Assembly (NCBI GenBank): GCA_016219645.1
Contig: JACRLR010000019.1
Span: 1-64,000, forward strand
Source of the DNA: Nitrospirota bacterium
GTDB taxonomy: Bacteria; Nitrospirota; Nitrospiria; Nitrospirales; Nitrospiraceae
DNA length: 64,000 nucleotides
Reading direction: 5' to 3'
Positions 17,345 to 25,901 of this stretch are shown here, one piece after another; position 1 is the stretch's first letter, and each line of letters starts with the position of its first letter. A program made the translations under genes and the position numbers. The notes under the pieces are model-generated. The model made no database searches. It was not told where the DNA came from and saw nothing but the letters and a program-made list of their open reading frames with translations.

Positions 17345-19081
17345 TCAATGCCCGAGAATCGTTGGTGGAGGAGATTGACTCGTGGTCTCCGGCACCGTCA
17401 CCATCGACTGGTTCGCGAGCAGCACATAGCCGTACCGTTTGAGAATCGGGACCAGGGTGACTGCCTCTGCCGGCAATTTCGACTGTGCGTTCTCCGGTAG
17501 GAGGATCATGACTCTCTTCGACTCCTTCAGAGCTGTCCGTATCTTGTCCTCTTCCCCCCTATGTACGAAGAGTGTCTTGCGTCTTGCATAAAATACGGAT
17601 GATGCTCGTGTTATGCCATAGGAGATAAATTGATCCTGGGGGGCGAGGTTCAATCCTGCCGCGTAGGCGAGTTCCTGAGGGGGCGCGACCATATATCGAT
17701 TGACGTGAGGGATGACGAGGATGATAACGATGAGGACGAGGCCGGCCAGAGTCCCCCCTGCGGCCCAGAAGGCTCCTCCACGCCGTTCATCGTTCAACCC
17801 AAGATATCCCACTAACGCCATACCGATTAACAACAGAGTCGCAAGCAGATAGGGGCCGATGCCGAGATCGACTTGTCCTGCCAGGGGGAATTCCTTCACC
17901 ATCTTGGAGGCGTAGGTTGTATAGACCGTTGGAAGGAGGGCAAAGGCGATGGCCAAGAGATACCCCACTCCCATCATGAGGTGAATTGAGCCACGAATTC
18001 CTTTCGTCACCGGATCTTGGAGGCAGCGCGACCAATAGGAGGCGGTCACGATGGCGGCGGCAGGAAACAATGGGCCAATGTAGTGAGGCAAACGGGTCGA
18101 AGAAGCGGTGAAAAATAGGAAGACGCCGACGAGCCATAGAGCCGCAAAGAGGTCAAGTTCGGATGTTTCGGCGGAATTTGCATGGATACGCGCGCGGCGT
18201 ATCAGATACCAGTCCTTGAGAGTCCGATAGAGCGGGATAGGCAGCAATGCGCTCCAGGGAAAGAAGCCGATGAGTAGGACCGGGAAATAGAAGAAGAGGG
18301 TTCCATAATGACCTTCCATCGGGCTGAGGAATCGGCCGATCGTGTGGACCTTTGCGCCTGAGGCATAGGCGTCGCCATGCACGATGAACATGGCTGCATA
18401 CCAGGGCGCAGCAATCAGAAAGAACAACAGCAGGCCTACCAGGGGAAACCCTTTCTGCCAATACTCGGACCAGCGACGTGTCCAGGTGAGGTAGAGTACC
18501 GCTGCGATAAGGGGCACGGCGAATCCGACCGGTCCCTTGGTCAGCGTGGCGACGGCCATGCCGATATAGAACATCCAGATCCACTGGCGGACGATGCCTC
18601 TTCCATGCAGCCCCAGCCAGAATCCGTAGAGCGACGCCGTGGTGAAAAAAATCAGGACGCTGTCTGTCAGTGCCATGCGTCCGAGCCCAAGGATTTCCAG
18701 GTTGAGCAAGAGCATCAAGCCGCCAAAGAGTGCAATGGTCCGGTCGCGCTGGTGTACGAGAAACAGGTAATGGATGAGAATCAATCCCACGCCAAAGAGG
18801 GCTGAGGGAAATCGTGCAGCGAACGTATTGACACCGAACAGGCGATAGGACTGCTCCATCAACCAATAGATAAAGACTGGTTTTGCGACGCGCAGTTCAC
18901 CATTGAACGTGGGTGTCAGGCGATCCCCCGACTCGAACATCTCGCGCCCGGCTTCTGCATTTCGCCCCTCGTCCTGGTCGGTCAGGCCCATGTCGCCGAG
19001 TCCCAGGAAGAACAACAGGCCAGATAGCAGGAGGAGGGCCAGGAGGATCAGTGCGTGGTGCGAACGGTCGGTCGTGGTCAT
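17345..19081 (-). CDS. ArnT/PMT-type lipid-linked glycosyltransferase
   Basis: A 578-residue integral membrane GT-C enzyme with about 12 membrane segments and a C-terminal soluble domain of about 130 residues. The first periplasmic loop contains the acidic pair in TDQDEGRNAEA near residues 35-43, the catalytic signature of the PMT_2/ArnT family. The enzymes transfer sugars from polyprenyl phosphate to lipid A or proteins in the periplasm. ATG 19081 or 19111 could be the start; neither has a good ribosome-binding site. Downstream on the same strand no gene follows. The upstream LpxB-N-like and DPM1-like genes would supply the polyprenyl-phosphate sugar. Confidence 0.85.
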   Translation of the reverse strand: MTTTDRSHHALILLALLLLSGLLFFLGLGDMGLTDQDEGRNAEAGREMFESGDRLTPTFNGELRVAKPVFIYWLMEQSYRLFGVNTFAARFPSALFGVGLILIHYLFLVHQRDRTIALFGGLMLLLNLEILGLGRMALTDSVLIFFTTASLYGFWLGLHGRGIVRQWIWMFYIGMAVATLTKGPVGFAVPLIAAVLYLTWTRRWSEYWQKGFPLVGLLLFFLIAAPWYAAMFIVHGDAYASGAKVHTIGRFLSPMEGHYGTLFFYFPVLLIGFFPWSALLPIPLYRTLKDWYLIRRARIHANSAETSELDLFAALWLVGVFLFFTASSTRLPHYIGPLFPAAAIVTASYWSRCLQDPVTKGIRGSIHLMMGVGYLLAIAFALLPTVYTTYASKMVKEFPLAGQVDLGIGPYLLATLLLIGMALVGYLGLNDERRGGAFWAAGGTLAGLVLIVIILVIPHVNRYMVAPPQELAYAAGLNLAPQDQFISYGITRASSVFYARRKTLFVHRGEEDKIRTALKESKRVMILLPENAQSKLPAEAVTLVPILKRYGYVLLANQSMVTVPETTSQSPPPTILGH

Positions 19082-19139
19082 GGAATCGGTTGGATTGTGT
19101 AATGGCCGCATACGTTGAGAATGTTGGGTCTCAAAGAGT

Positions 19140-19333
19140 TAGCCCCCATTATTCATGACAGTTCGTCGCGAAATCGCTGAGCCGCGTCGCGAGACCGGCG
19201 CGCGGAGCCCTGATGACCCGATGCGTACTCGTGCAGTACGTTGAGGGTTTGAGGGGCGAGCCTGCCGGCCGAAGGCTTGTCGTAGCAGCGGACCGGCGAT
19301 TGCAGCAGAAGTGTTCATGAATAATGGGGGCTA
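19140..19333. mobile_element. 194 bp MITE with perfect 19 bp terminal inverted repeats
   Basis: Left end TAGCCCCCATTATTCATGA (19140-19158) recurs as the exact reverse complement at 19315-19333. The interior has no reading frame and contains GTAC...GTACGTTGAGGG, a motif shared with the other MITE family of this window. No convincing target-site duplication is visible. Its right-hand terminal TAG is the stop codon of the LpxB-N-like gene, so insertion replaced that gene's original end. Confidence 0.85.
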
Positions 19334-19636
19334 GGTTCGTGGAGAGGAGGGGCCGATCGGCTGGTTTGCCTGGTTCGAGCGAGAGATCAGCATCAGGTTG
19401 CGAATATAGACGATGGCCCCGATGCTCTGTCCTGCGATGAAGACGGGATCCTCTCGATAGATCGCATAGGCGAGCGTGATGAGCCCGCCTATCAGGCTCA
19501 TGTACCAAAACGAGATCGGGACCTGACTCTCCGCCTTTTTTTCAGAGGCAATCCATTGGACTACCCAGCGCCCGAAAAACAGCCCTTGGCCAAGAAATCC
19601 GATGGCGAGCCAGATATGTTCAATCGTGATAGTCAT
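19331..19636 (-). CDS. LpxB N-terminal-domain-like membrane protein
   Basis: 101 residues with three predicted membrane helices, matching the LAB_N family (found fused to lipid-A-disaccharide synthase or alone beside DPM1-type transferases). Signature-like stretches are GQGLFFGRWVVQWIASEK and PISFWYMSLIGG. Its usual role is thought to be in lipid-linked sugar handling. ATG 19636 or the adjacent GTG 19639 starts it. The last codon before the stop and the TAG itself fall at the terminal repeat of the 194 bp MITE, so the C-terminal tail may be altered. Confidence 0.75.
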   Translation of the reverse strand: MTITIEHIWLAIGFLGQGLFFGRWVVQWIASEKKAESQVPISFWYMSLIGGLITLAYAIYREDPVFIAGQSIGAIVYIRNLMLISRSNQANQPIGPSSPRT

Positions 19637-19693
19637 CACCTGTTGAATCTTGTTTGCCCCACATTTCTCGCTGTTCTCGCCCGTCCCGCCTGC

Positions 19694-20431
19694 TCATCGC
19701 TTGTCGCGGAATGTATATCTCAATACTCTGGTCTGCATCCACCGCACGGCAATCAAATCGTAGAGTGATTTGAATAGCCGGTTGCCCATGCCATATTTCG
19801 AGACACCGTGAATGCGCGGGTGGTGTCGCACGGGCACTTCGGTGACCGTGAACCCATGCATGAGCGCAAGCGTTGGGAAAAATCGGTGCATGCCCTCGAA
19901 CAGCGTGATCCGTTCCAGCACGGGACGCCGGAATATCTTGAGCGGGCAACCGGTGTCGTGAACGCCGTCGCGCGTAAAGAAATTCCGCACCCGATTGGCG
20001 ATCCGGGAGGACAGTTTTTTTACCAGGCCATCCTGCCGTTGCTGTCTCCATCCACAGACGAGATCGTAGGTGGCAGTATAGGGGAGGAGTTTCAAGATGT
20101 CCTCGCTATCTTGTTGCAGATCGCCGTCAATGTGGATGATGATTTCACCGGCTGACCGCGTAAAGCCCGCGTCGAGCGCGCATGTCTTGCCGTGGTTCCG
20201 GTCGAGGTGGAGGACCTGCACCTGCCGGTGCTGAACAGCCAGACGGTCTAGATCTTCGCTACTGCCGTCGCTGCTGCCATCGTCCACGAGGATAATCTCA
20301 TAGGGACGCGACCGTGAAGCCTCGTGCGAGTCCATTACTTTTCGTAGCCCCTCAATCAGTGGAGTGAGATTGTCTCGCTCGTCCTTAATAGGGATGATGA
20401 CGGAAGCCCATGGGTGGGATGGCACGGTCAT
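19694..20431 (-). CDS. GT2 glycosyltransferase, dolichol-phosphate mannosyltransferase-like
   Basis: 245 residues of a GT-A fold: VIIPIKDERDNL at the N-terminus, VDDGSSDGS near residue 50 and the metal-binding HIDGDLQQD near 100. No C-terminal membrane helices are present, unlike ArnC. Such enzymes charge polyprenyl phosphate with a sugar on the cytoplasmic side, which fits the adjacent LpxB-N-like and ArnT-like genes. The three genes (20431 down to 17345) lie in one direction and probably form a lipid A or protein glycosylation unit, interrupted by the MITE. Confidence 0.85.
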   Translation of the reverse strand: MTVPSHPWASVIIPIKDERDNLTPLIEGLRKVMDSHEASRSRPYEIILVDDGSSDGSSEDLDRLAVQHRQVQVLHLDRNHGKTCALDAGFTRSAGEIIIHIDGDLQQDSEDILKLLPYTATYDLVCGWRQQRQDGLVKKLSSRIANRVRNFFTRDGVHDTGCPLKIFRRPVLERITLFEGMHRFFPTLALMHGFTVTEVPVRHHPRIHGVSKYGMGNRLFKSLYDLIAVRWMQTRVLRYTFRDKR

Positions 20432-20549
20432 GCAGGGTAGATAGTCCTAATGCAGAAGGGGGCTACGTGTGTCCTTTGGCATTCTACAGAACGCTAAAGG
20501 GAGCGTCAAACCATGTGGCGTGGTCGGCGCGCCCTTCTCGCTCGTTCCG

Positions 20550-21125
20550 CTACTGGGTTTCCTTCAGCACGGTGAAGCGCATCGTACCCATCAGACTCAT
20601 CTCGTTGACCTGCTCTCCCACATGAATTTCCACTTTATATCGGCCGGGCTTCCACGTGGTTTGTGGAGGGGAGAGGGCGAGGTAGCCGCTGTCGTCTTCG
20701 AGTGCAATGTGCATGGCATCTTGTCCAATCAACAGCGTGGGATCGAGGCCGGCCACCGCCTCAGGATAACAGCGTCCCAACACCTTGAACCCCTGGTAAT
20801 GCTGGTGGAGATGGAACACAATAAAAACTGACTGGGCATCTGGACGGAATTGGTCGGTTGGTTTCACCGGCACGATCTCATGCGTTCGTTGAAAGCCTAG
20901 TTGCTCATCGAATCCTTCTGCTGTTGTGATGGTACGAAACAGGCCTTGTGGTGGGGCGTCGAAATTGTAGGGCGTGACGTCCTCTACACGGTTCTGAAAA
21001 TCCGAAATAGAAGAATTCTTGGTGATCGGCAGCTCCGCTGCGGGGAGTACGATCGGTGCCGACAAGACCATGGCAAAGACCACTGCGATCGGCCGGCGCA
21101 CCGCGTGTCTCGTTCTTTCTACCAT
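20550..21125 (-). CDS. Exported protein of unknown function
   Basis: 191 residues with a signal peptide (about 1-30, ending PAAE). The mature part has two possible beta-sandwich stretches; the C-terminal half contains WKPGRYKVEIHVGEQ, a pattern common in periplasmic chaperone-like or Ig-like modules. No catalytic motif is visible and I do not recognise the family. ATG 21125 is chosen to give a clean signal peptide; ATG 21140 adds five residues. It precedes the GT2 gene on the same strand by about 120 bases. Confidence 0.6.
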   Translation of the reverse strand: MVERTRHAVRRPIAVVFAMVLSAPIVLPAAELPITKNSSISDFQNRVEDVTPYNFDAPPQGLFRTITTAEGFDEQLGFQRTHEIVPVKPTDQFRPDAQSVFIVFHLHQHYQGFKVLGRCYPEAVAGLDPTLLIGQDAMHIALEDDSGYLALSPPQTTWKPGRYKVEIHVGEQVNEMSLMGTMRFTVLKETQ

Positions 21126-21271
21126 AGCGTCTTGGTACACTCATCGGCGGGGGCTGTCAAGGATATAGGCAGCTGACAACTGAAGGAAGCGCCGTTGCAG
21201 CTGTTTCCTGCCATCTGATAACATCCAACGTTGTTCGCAGTCTCCGAACCATAGCTTTGAACCAGGTTGTT

Positions 21272-22738
21272 ATGATGCTGCAGGACGCAGACGCCTTACC
21301 ACAGCTCATTGGCGACTATAAGCCAGTCGATCAGTGGCAAGTCCACATCAATACCCTCTTCTACCGCTTCCGTGGCGATCAGATCCGCAGCTTCTACCAA
21401 ACCTTTGCCTCGGCGGACCATCGGCTCGCCCATGCTCTGGCAGCGGACTATTTCGAAAAAGCAGTGAAGCGCGCAAAAACGTCAGGCGTCAGGCGTCAGG
21501 CGTCAGGTGAAAATGCGTCCGATTCACACCTCACCGTTCACGCCTCACCCCTCACGATTTTGGAACTGGGCCCGGGCAATGGCAATCTCGCCGCCTGTTT
21601 CTTGAGCCATCTGAAGACCCTCGACAAGAATGGAGTGGTCTACCCCCGCGTCCGCTATATACTGGTTGATTGGGAGCAAGCGGTGCTCGATGCAGCTCTG
21701 GCCCATCCGGACCTCGCGTCCCACCGGGACCGGCTTGCGACACATCTCTGCACTGTGGACCGGCTGGACGGTGTGGCAGACGGCAGTGTCGACCGCATTA
21801 TCTGTAACGAATTGTGGAACGATCTTCCGACTAAATTGATGTCGCGGCAGGGGAATGATATCGAAGAGGAGTTCCTTCGACCGAACCTGAGCGAAGCTTT
21901 GCATGCAAAAATTTCAGACTGGGCGGCCTTTGTCCGGGCGTTCGATGCCATGGACATGGAGGCGCTCAAGCGCTTTCCTCCCTTCCTCGATGATCTGGTG
22001 TGGGAGCGTGAATATCGGGCGGTGGAGTGGAAAGCGGTTCCCTACCGGAAGACGATCACAGACTTTCTCAAACGTATCGATGAAAAAGTCGTGGTTCCCG
22101 TCAATCTGGGGGCCTACGCCACGATCAAGGAAGCCAAACGCCTGTTGGCTCCCGATGCGATCGGGTTCAGCAGTTTCGACGCTGGTACGGCGGATATGAA
22201 AGTGCTAAACGATCCGGAGAAGCCCTGCTACGGGCAATTTGGGGGGCAACAGAGTTTCATGGTTAACTTTGCATTGGCTGAAGCGGTCACTAAGCAATTA
22301 GAGGCCGGCCCAATGAGACTCGAGAGCCAGCGTGAGTTCGTAGGGCGTAGCCTGGGAACCAACGTCGTGACTCTCATGGATCTCATCGCCACTCACCCTT
22401 CCGCCGGCACAAGAATGTCGCCGTGGGAACAGGACCGGTTGATGCTCAAGACCCTCCGAGCATTGAACGAAACCTATCGAAGCCCCTATGCGCGCCCTCT
22501 GAACTTTCCAATTCCATTAGAGATGCCGCCGGAGGAACGTGAAACCCTCCAAGCCCTTGTGCGTTCGCTTACGCCGACAGGTGTTCCGGATACAGTCGCC
22601 TATCTCACGGAGGAAGAGCTGACATTCGCTTCGAAAGATCTCGAAGACATCGGTTACGATCCTCAGTCATTCATGATTGCCTTGACCGCACCACCAAGCC
22701 CTGTGGATTACTTCCACGCTCTGATCCAACCTCGCTGA
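21272..22738 (+). CDS. MidA-like SAM-dependent methyltransferase
   Basis: 488 residues resembling COG1565/MidA (NDUFAF7) arginine methyltransferases. ELGPGNGNLA near residue 97 is the SAM-binding loop, NELWNDLPTKL near 180 replaces the family's NELLDALP, and YGQFGGQQSFMVNFA near 320 matches the C-terminal signature. The family methylates a complex I subunit in mitochondria; the bacterial target is uncertain. Residues 70-95 are encoded by inverted heptamer arrays inserted in frame just before the SAM loop. ATG 21272 or 21275 is preferred over TTG 21257. The gene stands alone, followed by a T/G-rich repeat. Confidence 0.75.
   Translation: MMLQDADALPQLIGDYKPVDQWQVHINTLFYRFRGDQIRSFYQTFASADHRLAHALAADYFEKAVKRAKTSGVRRQASGENASDSHLTVHASPLTILELGPGNGNLAACFLSHLKTLDKNGVVYPRVRYILVDWEQAVLDAALAHPDLASHRDRLATHLCTVDRLDGVADGSVDRIICNELWNDLPTKLMSRQGNDIEEEFLRPNLSEALHAKISDWAAFVRAFDAMDMEALKRFPPFLDDLVWEREYRAVEWKAVPYRKTITDFLKRIDEKVVVPVNLGAYATIKEAKRLLAPDAIGFSSFDAGTADMKVLNDPEKPCYGQFGGQQSFMVNFALAEAVTKQLEAGPMRLESQREFVGRSLGTNVVTLMDLIATHPSAGTRMSPWEQDRLMLKTLRALNETYRSPYARPLNFPIPLEMPPEERETLQALVRSLTPTGVPDTVAYLTEEELTFASKDLEDIGYDPQSFMIALTAPPSPVDYFHALIQPR
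21481..21556. repeat. Inverted heptamer array inside midA-like gene
   Basis: Four direct copies of CGTCAGG are followed, after about 20 bases, by CCTCACC/CCTCACG-type copies in opposite orientation, giving a long imperfect hairpin. The whole unit is read in frame as residues 70-95 of the methyltransferase. Confidence 0.8.
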
Positions 22739-22740
22739 CT

Positions 22741-22788
22741 TATACAGTTCATTTTGTTTATTTGGTTTGTTTTGTTAAAGCAGGCTAG
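22741..22788. repeat. T/G-rich repeat tract
   Basis: A tract of TTTGTTTGG-like units directly after the midA-like stop, related in composition to 11852-11935 and 33420-33495. Confidence 0.35.
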
Positions 22789-22897
22789 CGGCTTCTTTGC
22801 AACAAGCTAGAGCGTTCCAACGCACAGTCGATTTCTTGAGGGATTTAACATATCCTGGAAGCCGACCCAGGAACAATTGCCACCGAGAGGAGGCATC

Positions 22898-23422
22898 ATG
22901 ATGAAGTTCCCCATCAAAACCTCATCGCGGCACCGGGGAAACATTCTTGCGCTGGACAGCGAGACGGAAACGATGACGCTGTTCAGTCCGGCAGGCAAGT
23001 CGCTGGGCGCTGTGTCCTGGGAAGCAGTGGTAGATTTCGTTCAGGCCTCTGTCAAAGAAACCCGCCCCCAACGAGCAGCGCGGGATTATCCCCGCAGTCG
23101 TCTCGCGGCGAAGGTCCGCTACGCGACACCGGACGACAGGCAATTCGACGGTGTGACCTGCGAGATCGGTGGAGGTGGAATCTTCATCGAGACTCAACTG
23201 CCGCCACGGTTAGGGACGACCCTTTCGCTGGCACTCATCCTGCCTGATGATCCGACCACACCGATCAACGCACAAGGCAAAGTAGCCTGGATCAGGCCGA
23301 ATGAGGAGCGTTATGTGTTTTTCCCTGGGATGGGGGTCCAGTTCACCGAAATTTCCGAGGCAGGGCGGGAACGCCTGTTGAGCATGGTCAAGTCTCTCGA
23401 TCACGCGCGCCAGGGAAAGTGA
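22898..23422 (+). CDS. PilZ-domain-like protein with degenerate ligand motif
   Basis: 174 residues. An N-terminal segment of about 60 residues is followed by a PilZ-like barrel: RDYPRSRLAAKV provides the RxxxR element, but the second motif reads EIGGGGIFIE where the c-di-GMP-binding form is (D/N)xSxxG. The Ser is missing, so binding of the nucleotide is doubtful. ATG 22898 (or 22901) follows AGGAGG. The gene stands between the midA-like gene and the PIN module. A role in surface behaviour is possible given the pili and exopolysaccharide genes in the window, but is not shown. Confidence 0.7.
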   Translation: MMKFPIKTSSRHRGNILALDSETETMTLFSPAGKSLGAVSWEAVVDFVQASVKETRPQRAARDYPRSRLAAKVRYATPDDRQFDGVTCEIGGGGIFIETQLPPRLGTTLSLALILPDDPTTPINAQGKVAWIRPNEERYVFFPGMGVQFTEISEAGRERLLSMVKSLDHARQGK

Positions 23423-23615
23423 GCTTCTCCTCGTGACGGTGCTCGAGGCCCGAACTTGTCCAACGCCATGCAACCGACAACTGAACCCACGCCCGTTTAA
23501 ACTATTTAGCCGGCATGTCACAAAATGTCATATGTCGCAGTACGGGCTGTCAAAGAGGCTATTAAGAGAATCGCAACCTATGAAAATGGACGTTTGAGGC
23601 GAGTAAGGAAATTAG

Positions 23616-24032
23616 CTACTGCTTGGCGATCAAAATCTTGAATCCCTCTTGGGAAAAATGTTCATCGTTAGTCAACACATCTGTGATCAGCCGGTTTTTC
23701 ATCGTCATCATCGAAATGCAATCAACCAAGCTGTATTGTTTGTCTTTTCGGTTTTCATAGAACTCGAGGGCAGTTAGAAATGATTGTCTCGACTGCGGCA
23801 CTACAGAAACAGATGCATTATTCAGAATTGCTCTAACTATTTTTGCCCCTTGTACCCGAAGAAGCTCGCCATATCTACTTAGGAAACTCAAAAACTCAAT
23901 CAGCACTTCATCTGTGGTAACCAGCTTTACATTGCCCAATGCTCTCTTTGCCAACATGGCCGCTTCATGCCATTGGTCATTTGGATTGGCAATCGCAACC
24001 CAATAATGAGTATCGACAAAAACCTCCTTCAT
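23616..24032 (-). CDS. PIN-domain ribonuclease, probable toxin
   Basis: 138 residues. VFVDTHYWVA at the N-terminus carries the first catalytic Asp (Asp7). Further acidic residues lie in DEVLIEF (about 43), YSLVDCISM (about 105) and TDVLTNDEHF (about 121), the four-acid arrangement of VapC-type nucleases. The ATG overlaps the TGA of the upstream partner gene, typical of toxin-antitoxin coupling. A longer frame to 24098 exists but lies inside the partner. It is the last gene of its transcript. PIN toxins of this type cleave tRNA or rRNA; the target here is unknown. Confidence 0.8.
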   Translation of the reverse strand: MKEVFVDTHYWVAIANPNDQWHEAAMLAKRALGNVKLVTTDEVLIEFLSFLSRYGELLRVQGAKIVRAILNNASVSVVPQSRQSFLTALEFYENRKDKQYSLVDCISMMTMKNRLITDVLTNDEHFSQEGFKILIAKQ

Positions 24033-24967
24033 TTTTTGGGCCAACCATAAATATAATGATCTAAGTTGTCTGAAAGATCTGTCGGCAACTTTCTCCACTC
24101 TTCCGCCGGAATTTCGCTCGATATTTCTCCTAGCACATCCTCAATTGACCGCTCATACAAGCTCGGCTGGGGAGCCTCTATTGAAATTAGGGAAAGATCT
24201 TCGACATTTGTAATTCGAATCAGCTTGCCGTCAGGTGAAAACTCTCCACGTCCCTTAACATAGATCTTGCATTTCCCGTGATACTTTAAGGCATCCATAA
24301 CTAGTTCTTCTTGCTGAGAGTTGAACGAAACAGTTGCGTATGTCCTATCATTCGTCCAAACCTGGAAGTGGCCCAATCGAACATCTACCTCCAGAATTGT
24401 TCCAGTTACCTCAGCTAAGTTTTCGTGAGGAGTCTCCGAGAGCTCAGACCACCGCGATTGCGTCACACCACTGACCTTAACTGGCTTCTTGCCCTTTCGA
24501 ACGATTTCTATACTTTCATTTTCACTTAGTTGCCTCCCCCATCTCGCATATTCAGAAATCAGGGCTTTGGGAAAGGTGCTCGGCAAAGGCTGATCGCGCT
24601 CGATTGATCCAAACGAATCACAGGCAAGCGAAAGAGCCTGTCTAATTTCTTCCGGTTCTTGCATTTCGCTTTGGCCATACAGATATTCCTGCTTGGTATC
24701 ATCGATATAAACCTCTAGTGGTGCTACGGCACTCCCCTCCTCTATCCTTCGTAGACATAGTCGGATCTTATCTTCGAAGTGCGGGGGCAGACGTTCACGG
24801 TCTGGATTGGCTTCTCTCCAGAGCGCTTTAGCAGTCTCGGTGACAATTTTCTGGAAATTGACCAACTCATCGAGCGCGCTTAGGTCGAGGGCATGGCCCT
24901 CGAAACGTCTCCCTTTGAAGGCTAGACGTATGAGTTCTTTCCATTGTCCCACTTCAAACTCCTCCAC
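24029..24967 (-). CDS. Long partner of PIN protein, possible antitoxin fusion
   Basis: 312 residues, soluble, family not recognised. The last 40 residues contain EIPAEEWRKLPTDLSDNLDHYIYG, which resembles the C-terminal tail I know from small proteins encoded directly before PIN-domain nucleases (the 'P..EW..LP.D....LDHY.YG' pattern). The preceding 270 residues have no motif I can name; a central region (about 190-260) looks like a beta-barrel with KGRGEFSPDGKLIRITNV. The overlap with the PIN gene argues that the two form one unit, with this protein acting as antitoxin or target-sensing partner. Base composition is lower in GC than neighbouring genes, consistent with acquisition. Confidence 0.55.
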   Translation of the reverse strand: MEEFEVGQWKELIRLAFKGRRFEGHALDLSALDELVNFQKIVTETAKALWREANPDRERLPPHFEDKIRLCLRRIEEGSAVAPLEVYIDDTKQEYLYGQSEMQEPEEIRQALSLACDSFGSIERDQPLPSTFPKALISEYARWGRQLSENESIEIVRKGKKPVKVSGVTQSRWSELSETPHENLAEVTGTILEVDVRLGHFQVWTNDRTYATVSFNSQQEELVMDALKYHGKCKIYVKGRGEFSPDGKLIRITNVEDLSLISIEAPQPSLYERSIEDVLGEISSEIPAEEWRKLPTDLSDNLDHYIYGWPKK

Positions 24968-25111
24968 AACGTAATGAGATGCTACCTCTAAAGAGGTTGG
25001 ATATCAAAGGGCCTAAAGAATCGTGACTGGTGAATCTTCGACCACATGCTTGTATTCCACGGCGCAATGGAACGCTTTGGTAACAGGGTTCAAAGAACCT
25101 TGCCTGCACCT

Positions 25112-25816
25112 TCAATGGGACAATCTCAAGAATCTTTCCAAGTCGCGCCGTAGAAGTTCGCGCTGATTAAGAATGCTTTTGGGTGGTTTTTGGCTACCCG
25201 GAAAGCAACTGTAAAGGATTGGCCAGTCGAATCCAGAATCTTGAGGTTCAAGTATCTTTCCCTCAGTAGGGGTTACTTTCATTCTGCCCAGTCTCTCTGA
25301 AATACAAGATAAGGCAGTATATGGTAGTTGCCCAAGCAGACACACTTTTTCCGGAGAAAGGTCCCTTAACTCATCCCTGAGATGTGCGTCAACACAAGCG
25401 CGAAGCAGCGGAAGCCCTACATGCTTCCGATCCATTCCTTTTGCGCCTCGACCAAAACCTGGATATTTTGCACAACACCAGCATTTAACCGCGTGGATAA
25501 AATAGAAGCCCGTTTTCAAGAATTCATCAAGAAAAGTAGCGTCCGGCGTGCTCGCCTTTATTTTCTTTAGTTCGACAAGAACTCTATGAAGCTCGGACCG
25601 CAAGTTGTCATCGAATTTAATCGACCAGAATCCTCCGAACGGCTTTGGCGGATTCCATCCGACAAACAACAATTGAACTTTACGTTCTGCCTTCGGGTAT
25701 GCATATAAGTCAGGCGGGCGTTTGCCAAACGCGGGTATCCTTATTGAGCTAGGAGGTTCACATTTGTATCTGGTGAAAATCTTATCTGTTGGTTGATCTG
25801 GCATCACATCATTCAT
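25112..25816 (-). CDS. Uracil-DNA-glycosylase-superfamily-like protein
   Basis: 234 residues. LLFVGWNPPKPFGGFW resembles motif 1 of the UDG superfamily (a strand then G-x-x-P), VCLLGQLPYTAL resembles the central strand and loop, and YSCFPGSQKPP sits where the C-terminal DNA-intercalation loop is, though the usual His is Gly/Ser. It could be a DNA glycosylase variant or a member of the superfamily with another role. ATG 25816 or 25834 may be the start. It lies 145 bases before the PIN module in the same direction and shares its lower GC, so it may have arrived with it. Confidence 0.45.
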   Translation of the reverse strand: MNDVMPDQPTDKIFTRYKCEPPSSIRIPAFGKRPPDLYAYPKAERKVQLLFVGWNPPKPFGGFWSIKFDDNLRSELHRVLVELKKIKASTPDATFLDEFLKTGFYFIHAVKCWCCAKYPGFGRGAKGMDRKHVGLPLLRACVDAHLRDELRDLSPEKVCLLGQLPYTALSCISERLGRMKVTPTEGKILEPQDSGFDWPILYSCFPGSQKPPKSILNQRELLRRDLERFLRLSH

Positions 25817-25901
25817 GGATGCACCAGTCTCCAATTGTAGCCCACTCTCAAATTTACTATCAGCGGGACCAAACTAACTCCTTACTACCATCCTTCTCAC
25901 T

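Noticed and set aside
16350-17378. 342-codon plus-strand frame overlapping the PAP2 gene
   Set aside because: Arg/Gly/Cys-rich shadow of the PAP2 frame without hydrophobic segments or motifs.
21481-21556. Tandem repeats considered as a CRISPR array
   Set aside because: Unit is seven bases with no spacers and no cas genes are present.
23525-23641. 38-codon frame beginning MSYVAVRAVKEAIKR at the end of the PIN gene
   Set aside because: Overlaps the PIN gene end on the other strand and has no ribosome-binding site; too short to judge.
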